DNA of 12,374 nt from Acidimicrobiales bacterium. Its GTDB lineage: Bacteria; Actinomycetota; Acidimicrobiia; Acidimicrobiales; Palsa-688. This document shows positions 7,767-12,374 of the stretch, in pieces. The stretch covers positions 1-12,374 of the forward strand of contig JASHVH010000291.1 in NCBI GenBank assembly GCA_030039575.1. Direction: 5' to 3'. The translations under genes and the position numbers were made by a program. The notes under the pieces are model-generated. The model was given only the letters and a program-made list of their open reading frames with translations, ran no database searches and had not been told where the DNA came from. How positions within the stretch are numbered: the first letter of the stretch is position 1; each line of letters starts with the position of its first letter.

Positions 7767-7791
7767 TTTGTCTATATTTGTCTATATTGTC
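7767..7791. repeat. AT-rich tandem repeat TTTGTCTATA x2 plus partial copy
   Basis: The plus strand reads TTTGTCTATA twice in perfect tandem (7767-7776 and 7777-7786), followed by TTGTC. On the coding (minus) strand this gives GACAA three times at 9-10 bp spacing, about one helical turn. It lies some 180 bp upstream of the propeller gene. Direct repeats at helical-turn spacing are typical of sites bound by tandem response-regulator dimers. A simple low-complexity slip or part of a promoter are the alternatives. Confidence 0.55.
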
Positions 7792-7882
7792 GCTCAGTTT
7801 GACCTTTTCGCCCCATTTGGTCTCGCGGCGCGGTGCGGTTGGGACCACGTGCGCAAGTGCCCAAAGGCCGGTCGGCCCGGGC

Positions 7883-8383
7883 CTAGCCCTCGCTAAGTGG
7901 CTCCTTGTCGTCGTCGATGTACAAGCGCTCCAAGGTGAAGACGACCCTGTGGGCTCCCGACTGGCACCGCACGTAGACCTCTTCCATAAGGTCGTGCAGT
8001 TGGGACTTAGTGAGGGGGAGCGCTTGCATGTGGTCGATGATCTGGCTGGCGGCCTGTTCGCATATCGCTATTTCCAGCTCGGCCCGGCCCTCGGGAGTCC
8101 TGCGCTTCATCGCCAGCTCGGCCAGACGGTCCGCCATCTGCTCGGTCGTCGGGGCGGGAGGGGACGGAGGCTCCGTCCAAAGCTCGACGTGGTAGAGGTA
8201 GTTCGTGCCCTCCAGGGCTCCCTCGAGCGCGGGCCGCTCGGCCTGTTCCTCCATCAGGGGCGTTTGGGAGTGGCCGGAAGCCGCCCGACTAGAGGTACTA
8301 CCATCATCGCCGGCGAAACTTAGCACGGGCGCTGGGATTTCGGCCGCCATGCGGCCCAAAACGGCCAGGTCTACCGTGCACAC
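7883..8383 (-). CDS. Hypothetical protein, 166 residues
   Basis: I do not recognise this protein. Codon use is strongly G/C at third positions from about residue 44 onward, which supports a real gene. The first ~45 residues are low-complexity and could be over-called. The C-terminal two thirds look helical and charged, with TTEQMADRLAELAMKRR, LEIAICEQAASQIIDHMQ and LHDLMEEVYVRC, ending in an acidic tail DDDKEPLSEG. There is no signal peptide, membrane segment or known motif. The start is uncertain: the GTG at 8383 has no good Shine-Dalgarno, an ATG at 8350 (residue 12) is equally weak, and the ATG at residue 44 is not better. It stands alone, about 300 bp upstream of the secreted pair on the same strand. 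Confidence 0.6.
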   Translation of the reverse strand: MCTVDLAVLGRMAAEIPAPVLSFAGDDGSTSSRAASGHSQTPLMEEQAERPALEGALEGTNYLYHVELWTEPPSPPAPTTEQMADRLAELAMKRRTPEGRAELEIAICEQAASQIIDHMQALPLTKSQLHDLMEEVYVRCQSGAHRVVFTLERLYIDDDKEPLSEG

Positions 8384-8699
8384 CTGTGATGGGGCCCATG
8401 CTGTCGCCTGGGCCCGCCGGCCTTGTGTGGCACCCGATCAGCACACCAAGCGGCTTGCGCTTTCCTATGGCCAACTGGCGTCACTCCTGCTAGCAGGTGC
8501 TCTGGTCGTCCCGTTAGCCACAGCCCGAGGTGGTGGTCAACGACAGGACGGGAAACCTGCTGGCAGCAATGACAGCCGGCGCCAAAGGCGCAATTGTTCC
8601 TTTTGGTGCTGCCTCGCCAATTCAGTTTGTGACTGAAGACAGCCACCGGTCGTCACATAAAAAACCGAAGTGCTCACCTGGTTCAATCAAGGAGGTCCC
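8384..8699. other. Intergenic region with no supported gene
   Basis: This 316-bp stretch separates the divergent orphan gene (minus) and the hydrolase stub/dehydrogenase unit (plus), so it should hold promoters for both directions. Open frames on either strand lack GC-biased third positions. One plus-strand frame near 8530-8660 has a protein-like patch (AGAKGAIVPFGAASP) but no start signal and no recognised family. A perfect 12-bp palindrome, CCTGCTAGCAGG, lies at 8486-8497, and a related CCTGCTGGCAG at 8556-8566. An A/T-rich ACATAAAAAACC lies just upstream of the ribosome binding site at 8689. Confidence 0.45.
8689..8696 (+). promoter_or_regulatory. Strong Shine-Dalgarno (AAGGAGGT) before the hydrolase stub
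   Basis: AAGGAGGT ends 3 nt before the ATG at 8700 and is the closest match to the anti-Shine-Dalgarno in the window. It serves a reading frame of only 30 codons. The dehydrogenase start at 8793 has no comparable site, only a G-run in CCCGGGGGCTCTAA, so ribosomes loaded here probably feed the dehydrogenase. Confidence 0.65.
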
Positions 8700-8792
8700 A
8701 TGTCGCCGAAGGCTAGCCCGATCGTTTTTATCCATGGGCTGTGGCTGCACTCGGCCTCGTGCCAGCCGTGGCTCCAAGCCCGGGGGCTCTAA
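8700..8792 (+). pseudogene. N-terminal stub of an alpha/beta hydrolase
   Basis: ATG to TAA encodes 30 residues: MSPKASPIVFIHGLWLHSAS, then CQPWLQARGL. The segment IVFIHGLWLH matches the first strand and oxyanion-hole HG motif at the start of alpha/beta-hydrolase-fold enzymes, where a Trp-rich stretch like SxxWQPW commonly follows. The family needs about 250 residues with nucleophile-elbow Ser, Asp and His, all absent here, so it cannot be an enzyme. It has a strong ribosome binding site and ends immediately before the dehydrogenase GTG, in the same frame. The simplest reading is an internal deletion that removed the hydrolase body and left its start as a leader. A genuine short leader peptide with chance similarity is the alternative. 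Confidence 0.6.
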
Positions 8793-9572
8793 GTGGACCT
8801 CGGCCTGGCCGGTCGTGTTGCGGTGGTAACCGGGGCCAGCCGCGGGATCGGTCTGGCCGTCGTCCGCGGCCTCCTCGACGAGGGCGCCCAGGTCGTGGCC
8901 GGCGCCCGTTCGTCTTCGCCCGAACTCGACAACCTCCTCGGTTCGGGCCGGCTGCGCAAGGTCGAGGTTGACCTGGCCAGCCCGGCCGGGCCGGGCCGCC
9001 TGGTGGACTTCGCCGGGGAAAGGATCGACATCCTGGTCAACAACGTTGGCTCCGCACCACCTCGGCCGGGTGGCTTCGTCAGCGTCACCGACGACCAGTG
9101 GGAGCAAACGCTAGGCCTGAACCTGTTGGCGGCCGTCCGGACCACACGGAGCACGGTCCCGGTGATGCTAAAGGCGGGGAAGGGGTCGATCGTGAACACT
9201 TGCTCGGTGAACTCGAGCCTCTCCGACCCGACCGTCATCGACTACAGCGCCGCGAAGGCCGCGTTGGCGAGCTTCTCCAAAGCGCTCTCAAAGGAACTGG
9301 CCCCGCGCGGCATACGCGTCAACACCGTCAGCCCGGGGCCGGTGGCCACCGACCTGTGGCTCGGTGACGAGGGGGTGGCCGCCACGCTGTCGCGTGCCAG
9401 CGGGGCAAAAGCGAGGGACATCGTTGACCAGGCCGCCCATCAGTCCCCCACGGGCCGGTTCACCCAACCGAGCGAGGTCGCCGACCTCGTCCTGCTGTTG
9501 GCGAGCGACCGGACCGCGAACGTCACTGGTGCCGATTTCCGGGTCGACGGCGGGCTCATCCCTACGTGGTAG
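8793..9572 (+). CDS. Short-chain dehydrogenase/reductase (classical SDR)
   Basis: A 259-residue cytoplasmic NAD(P)-dependent oxidoreductase, the usual length for classical SDRs. The cofactor motif TGASRGIG is at residues 13-20, Asp60 follows the third strand, and NNVG (83-86) replaces the common NNAG. Asn110, catalytic Ser138 and YSAAK (Tyr151, Lys155) complete the tetrad. PGPVATD (181-187) and the C-terminal VTGADFRVDGG stretch are typical of FabG-like members. The substrate cannot be deduced. The resemblance to beta-ketoacyl reductase-like SDRs is general and does not mean a role in fatty acid synthesis. The GTG start directly abuts the TAA of the hydrolase stub in the same frame and lacks its own strong Shine-Dalgarno, so coupled translation is likely. 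A nitroreductase-family gene follows 147 nt later on the same strand. Confidence 0.92.
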   Translation: MDLGLAGRVAVVTGASRGIGLAVVRGLLDEGAQVVAGARSSSPELDNLLGSGRLRKVEVDLASPAGPGRLVDFAGERIDILVNNVGSAPPRPGGFVSVTDDQWEQTLGLNLLAAVRTTRSTVPVMLKAGKGSIVNTCSVNSSLSDPTVIDYSAAKAALASFSKALSKELAPRGIRVNTVSPGPVATDLWLGDEGVAATLSRASGAKARDIVDQAAHQSPTGRFTQPSEVADLVLLLASDRTANVTGADFRVDGGLIPTW

Positions 9573-9719
9573 ACACCCGAACCGGATAACTGGGTGGAGT
9601 AGTCAAGTGGGTGCGGTGGTCTGTGACGGCGTGCCGGTCTTTAGACGGTCTCGACGCGAATGCGCTTGCCTGTCGCCTTGACGCCGAACGTTGGGATCCG
9701 GAGGGGGTAGGTTGCTGCC

Positions 9720-10235
9720 ATGGAGACGTGGGACGCGATCCGGGCGCGGCGCAATGTCCGTGCCTATTCCGACCGGCCGATAAACCAGCCCGACCTCGAA
9801 CGCATATTGCGCGCTGGATGGCTGGCGCCTTCGGCCAGCAACCGCCAACACCGTGACTTCGTGGTGTCCTCTGACCGTGACCAGCTCGGCCAGTTGGCGG
9901 AGGTGTGGCAGGGGGCCCGTCATGTGGCCACTTCGGCTGCCACCGTGGTGGTCGTAATCCCGGCCTCGACCGGCGCTCGCGACCGTGAGCTTGACCAGTT
10001 CGACGCTGGGCAGGCCGTGATGGCGATGATGATCGCGGCCTCGGACTTAGGTATTGGCAGCGGGCATGCCTCGGTGGGCGACCAGGCCCGGGCTCGGCGG
10101 ATCCTCGGGTTGCCCGAGGACCAAGAGTGCGCCTACATGGTGGCCTTCGGCTACCCGGCCGACCGGCCGTTGGCACCATTGACCAAGCCAAACCGGCGCC
10201 CGTTCGCAGAGGTCGTCCACTGGGCGAAGTGGTGA
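9720..10235 (+). CDS. Nitroreductase family protein (FMN-dependent)
   Basis: A 171-residue flavoprotein of the nitroreductase superfamily, near the lower end of the family's length. Family hallmarks are the N-terminal FMN-phosphate motif RARRNVRAYSDRPI (8-21), LAPSASNRQ (35-43, usually APSAGNRQPW; the Pro-Trp is replaced by His-Arg), the helix DAGQAVMAMMIAASDLGIGS (95-114), and AFGYPA (142-147). Such dimers use NAD(P)H to reduce nitro groups, quinones or flavins, but the physiological substrate is unknown. The ATG start has a G-rich GGAGGGGG upstream at a rather long spacing. TAGGTT six nt before the ATG also fits a leaderless actinobacterial promoter -10, though without a matching -35. It may be cotranscribed with the SDR. 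A GC-rich hairpin follows its stop. Confidence 0.88.
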   Translation: METWDAIRARRNVRAYSDRPINQPDLERILRAGWLAPSASNRQHRDFVVSSDRDQLGQLAEVWQGARHVATSAATVVVVIPASTGARDRELDQFDAGQAVMAMMIAASDLGIGSGHASVGDQARARRILGLPEDQECAYMVAFGYPADRPLAPLTKPNRRPFAEVVHWAKW

Positions 10236-10246
10236 CTGGGGGTTGA

Positions 10247-10262
10247 GCCGGCTCGGGCCGGC
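10247..10262 (+). terminator. Candidate terminator after the nitroreductase gene
   Basis: GCCGGC (10247-10252), loop TCGG, GCCGGC (10257-10262) forms a compact all-GC hairpin starting 12 nt after the TGA. No T tract follows closely, so strength is uncertain. Confidence 0.4.
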
Positions 10263-10273
10263 GGTGCTCGCAA

Positions 10274-10375
10274 TTATGCGTCGGCGGCGTGGGCCCGTTC
10301 GAACGACCAGATTTCGCGTGACGCGTCGATTTCTTTAGAGGTGCGCCCGAGGAACGCGCGTAGCGGGAGGCGCAT
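10274..10375 (-). CDS. Possible small protein, 33 residues
   Basis: An ATG at 10375 opens a frame ending with TAA at 10276-10274, encoding MRLPLRAFLGRTSKEIDASR and then EIWSFERAHAADA. The composition is protein-like (basic start, amphipathic middle, Trp/Phe/Glu/Arg mix), and many codons end in G or C, unlike random intergenic frames. Upstream is only a G-rich GGGCGGGCGG, not a clear Shine-Dalgarno, and an in-frame stop closes the frame shortly upstream. It lies 79 nt beyond the DUF2252 stop on the same strand, so it could be a small cotranscribed gene, a 3' remnant of a lost gene, or chance. Confidence 0.25.
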   Translation of the reverse strand: MRLPLRAFLGRTSKEIDASREIWSFERAHAADA

Positions 10376-10422
10376 CCGCCCGCCCGGCCACGTGTGGCCC
10401 GCCCCTCCTCACGGGAACTTGG

Positions 10423-10438
10423 GTGCCTGGAAGGGCAC
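10423..10438 (-). terminator. Weak hairpin after the DUF2252 gene
   Basis: On the minus strand GTGCC-CTTCCA-GGCAC (10438 to 10423) gives a 5-bp stem, extended by one wobble pair, 16 nt after the TGA. A second dyad, GGCCAC-GT-GTGGCC (10386-10399), lies further on. Either could help end transcription where the two transcription units converge. Neither is strong. Confidence 0.3.
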
Positions 10439-10453
10439 TGGCACTCTCTACGG

Positions 10454-11941
10454 TCAAATCCCGCGGGCCGCCGCGATCCGACCGGAACCGATGGCCTTTA
10501 GGAACGTGGCGTAGTCCCGTTCGGTCTGGTTGGCGTAAGCCACGCTGAAGTCGGCAATGGCCTGGTCGAAGCTATCGCTGGTGCCGAGGTACGACGCGAT
10601 CGCGATGCGGTCCCCCCAGCGGGCGTGGGCCCGCGCCAGGGTGGCTCCGCACACCCTGGCGTAAATGCCCGTCCCGGCCGGGTGCATGTGGTCGGTGTCC
10701 AGGCTGCCTTTCCAGTCCTGGAACTGGCGGACGTAGTAGTCCCTGTTCACCCCGTCCAAGCCCTTTATGCGCTGCCAGCCGAGGAAAATATCGGTCGCCG
10801 CTTGCATGACCCGTTGCCCGGCCACCACCCTCTCCCCGTGGTGGCTCTGACGGCTGGGGCCCAAAAAGCGTTCCAGGACTGAGGCCTGGGCCTCCTTAAC
10901 CTGGAGGAACAACGGGTCCTGGTGGTCGCGGCCGACCAGCAGCAAGATGTAGCAGCGGGTGCCGACACTGCCCACGCCGACCACCTTGCGGGCCGCGTGC
11001 ACGTAGCGGAACTCTTCCAGCGGGTGGCCGTGGTGGCTGAGGGTGCGCCGGTACGACGCGAGAAGCCTCTTGATCAGCGGGGTGGGGTTTTCCCACTCCG
11101 ACCCGGGCACCACCAGATCTTCAATGGGCACGATCAGCGGCGGGTCGGCGACAATACGGAGGTCCCCTCCGTCCTTGCTCGTCCTTTTGGACAGGACCCT
11201 GGTCGAGTCCCGGCTGTATGCGTCAGATACCGTCTTCGCTGCTCTGCGGGCTTCGTCCCTGGTCAACTTTTTGACTCTGACCTGTTGGCGGAACAACTTC
11301 AGAAGTTGCGCAGCCTCGAGGTGGTCGTACCATGCTTCGAGCGTGGGCAAGCCGGCAGCCTCGCGCATCCGCCGGCGGTACTCGGCCACGGCGGTCAAGA
11401 CCACGTCTCGCCGCTCGGCCGCACTGAAGCCCTTCTCGCGTCCCAAAACCTCAAAGCTGGCGGCCAGGCGTTTCACGTCCCACTCCCACGGGCCGGGCAG
11501 GGTCTCGTCGAAATCGTTGATATCGAACAGCATGCGACGTTCAGGCGACCCGAACAGGCCGAAGTTGGACAGGTGGGCGTCCCCGCACAACTGGACGGTG
11601 ACCCCGGAAACCGGTGTTGTGGCCAGGTCGGCCGCCATGACCAGCGCTCCGCCTCGGTAGAAAGCGAACGGCGAAGCGGACATGCGCCCGTAACGGACCG
11701 GGACCAGCTCGGCCACCCTGTCCTGGGCCTGGTCCTCCAGCAGAGCTACCGGGTCGAGCCGGCCCGGTCCGGGACGCCACTGCCCGTGAGCCGAGCGCGG
11801 CGCCACCTTGCGGGACGACCGCCCCCGCTCCACGCGCTGCTGGACACTGAGGTGGGCCCTCCGCCAGGCGGGGGCGGACGAACCTTCCCGTTCCGAAACC
11901 GTAGTTACCCAGTGGTCTTCAGTAGTCGCCTCCGCAGTCAT
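10454..11941 (-). CDS. DUF2252 family protein
   Basis: A 495-residue soluble protein of the DUF2252 family, full length for the family. Conserved blocks are RMSASPFAFYRG (86-97), CGDAHLSNFG (119-128), FDINDFDETLPGPWEWDVKRL (139-159), RKVVGVGSVGTRCY (318-331), QVKEA (347-351), DYYVRQ (401-406) and GATLARAHAR (432-441). GDxHxxN followed by a D-F-D element recalls the catalytic and metal loops of aminoglycoside/choline-kinase-like folds, so a phosphotransferase role is plausible but unproven for this family. Residues 1-65 are basic and variable. The ATG at 11941 has AAGGAG at 11961-11956, with a long 14-nt spacing and no better start. It follows the BTAD regulator by 51 nt on the same strand and may be cotranscribed. 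Confidence 0.9.
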   Translation of the reverse strand: MTAEATTEDHWVTTVSEREGSSAPAWRRAHLSVQQRVERGRSSRKVAPRSAHGQWRPGPGRLDPVALLEDQAQDRVAELVPVRYGRMSASPFAFYRGGALVMAADLATTPVSGVTVQLCGDAHLSNFGLFGSPERRMLFDINDFDETLPGPWEWDVKRLAASFEVLGREKGFSAAERRDVVLTAVAEYRRRMREAAGLPTLEAWYDHLEAAQLLKLFRQQVRVKKLTRDEARRAAKTVSDAYSRDSTRVLSKRTSKDGGDLRIVADPPLIVPIEDLVVPGSEWENPTPLIKRLLASYRRTLSHHGHPLEEFRYVHAARKVVGVGSVGTRCYILLLVGRDHQDPLFLQVKEAQASVLERFLGPSRQSHHGERVVAGQRVMQAATDIFLGWQRIKGLDGVNRDYYVRQFQDWKGSLDTDHMHPAGTGIYARVCGATLARAHARWGDRIAIASYLGTSDSFDQAIADFSVAYANQTERDYATFLKAIGSGRIAAARGI

Positions 11942-11992
11942 AAGCAGACCAGCCGCTCCTTCAGTCGACGAACAGTGATAATGGCAGAACTT

Positions 11993-12374
11993 CTAAGCCA
12001 CAATTGAGCGCTCGAGGTCGAGCAACGGGCGGGTAGGTTCCAGCCCGAGCTCGGCCAGGGCCGAGCGCGCCCGTCGCACCACCGTCAGGGCTTCGCCGCG
12101 ACGCCCTTGCTGCAGGAGCGCCGACGCCGCCCGCATATACCTGAAGTCGTCGTAGGGAGCGAACTCGATCGTCCGCTCCACGACCCGGCGCAGGGTATCG
12201 AGATCGCCCCGCCGGGCGGCTTCGGTGGCGCACATGTCCAGCAAGTCGAGCATTACCTGTCGGGCATTTTGGCGCGGCCGTTCCGCCCAGTCCTCGTAGA
12301 GGTCGTCGGGCAGGACATCCCCCTGGTAACGGGCCATGGCACCCCGGGCGACGGCGGTGGCGAGGGTCAGGTCG
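11993..12374 (-). CDS. BTAD (SARP/AfsR-type) transcriptional regulator, C-terminal part
   Basis: The frame is open to the right edge of the window, so the N-terminus is missing. The visible ~126 residues match the bacterial transcriptional activator domain: an alpha-helical lead-in, then YQGDVLPDDLYEDWAERPR, the family's signature G-[DE]-L-L-x-D-L-Y-E-x-W-A-x-x-x-R block. Helical TPR-like repeats follow (ATEAARRGDLDTLRRVVER, APYDDFRYMRAASALLQQG, GEALTVVRRARSALAELGLE) and the protein ends soon after with a TAG. In SARP-type regulators this domain follows an N-terminal OmpR-like DNA-binding domain. Other proteins place it after a kinase- or ATPase-like region, and which applies here is outside the window. 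There is no C-terminal extension, so this is not an AfsR-like form with a trailing NTPase. The DUF2252 gene lies 51 nt downstream. Confidence 0.82.
   Translation of the reverse strand, partial: DLTLATAVARGAMARYQGDVLPDDLYEDWAERPRQNARQVMLDLLDMCATEAARRGDLDTLRRVVERTIEFAPYDDFRYMRAASALLQQGRRGEALTVVRRARSALAELGLEPTRPLLDLERSIVA

Larger units (their letters stand above)
7587..7882. other. Upstream region of the secreted-protein pair
   Basis: About 296 bp without a convincing gene, noticeably richer in A/T than its surroundings. It separates the orphan 166-codon gene (ending 7883) from the propeller gene, both on the minus strand, and should contain the promoter of the secreted pair. It holds the tandem 10-bp repeat at 7767-7791. 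GATATTTTC near 7690-7698 (minus strand) is another AT-rich patch, but I could not match a confident -35/-10 pair. Confidence 0.5.

Noticed and set aside
7767..7791. Considered as a CRISPR-like or mobile-element terminal repeat.
   Set aside because: Only two full 10-bp copies in direct tandem with no spacers, no inverted partner and no transposase nearby.
8371..8646. 91-codon minus-strand frame upstream of the orphan gene.
   Set aside because: Third-position composition is not GC-biased, the sequence is rich in Cys/His/Trp as in random frames, and it overlaps the start of the better-supported 166-codon gene.
8627..8661. TTGTGA ... ACATAAA as a sigma-70 promoter for the stub/dehydrogenase unit.
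   Set aside because: Spacing is over 20 bp for any reasonable -10 and the hexamers are poor matches.
8530..8829. Plus-strand frame with the patch TGNLLAAMTAGAKGAIVPFG, possibly a gene remnant upstream of the hydrolase stub.
   Set aside because: The frame is closed by TAG just upstream, has no ribosome binding site, loses coding character after about 40 codons and overlaps the better-supported stub and dehydrogenase. I could not assign a family.
10922..12007. 361-codon plus-strand open frame over the DUF2252 gene.
   Set aside because: It is entirely antisense to a gene with multiple conserved family motifs and shows no recognisable protein features.

Overview
The window looks like chromosomal DNA from a high-GC actinobacterium (Actinomycetota). 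Coding regions are strongly G/C-biased at third codon positions, GTG starts are common, and the gene families point the same way: a large LAL-type LuxR ATPase regulator, a BTAD (SARP-like) regulator, a DUF2252 protein and long Ala/Gly/Thr-rich secreted proteins. An Acidimicrobiia- or Thermoleophilia-like lineage is my guess from protein style only. No rRNA, tRNA, CRISPR array, insertion sequence or phage gene was seen.

Left part (1-3306). The last 48 codons of an unidentified plus-strand gene converge on a minus-strand gene for a ~906-residue LuxR-family ATPase regulator. A near-perfect 17-bp hairpin lies between the two stops and probably terminates both. The region upstream of the regulator holds a 15-bp AT-rich dyad and phased short direct repeats.

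Centre (3307-7882). Two minus-strand genes form a tight secreted-protein pair with 5 nt between stop and start. The first encodes an NHL/SMP-30-like beta-propeller exported by a signal peptide. The second is a 1011-residue multidomain surface protein: signal peptide, beta-helix built of GGA[IV]/FxxN repeats as in chlamydial Pmp proteins, a choice-of-anchor-Q-like segment, two Ig/cadherin-like domains, and a C-terminal module of about four repeats that I do not recognise. Their upstream region carries an AT-rich tandem repeat, the most operator-like element in the window.

Right part (7883-12374). There is an orphan 166-codon minus-strand gene and a 316-bp stretch with no convincing gene. Next comes a plus-strand cassette: a 30-residue alpha/beta-hydrolase N-terminal stub with a strong ribosome binding site, directly abutting an intact short-chain dehydrogenase/reductase in the same frame, then a nitroreductase-family flavoprotein. 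These converge on a minus-strand pair, a BTAD regulator (cut by the window edge) followed by a DUF2252 protein.

Nothing here is a clear defence, toxin or biosynthetic system. The most distinctive items are the Pmp-like mosaic surface protein with its propeller partner, the phased repeats upstream of that pair, and the truncated-hydrolase leader of the dehydrogenase.
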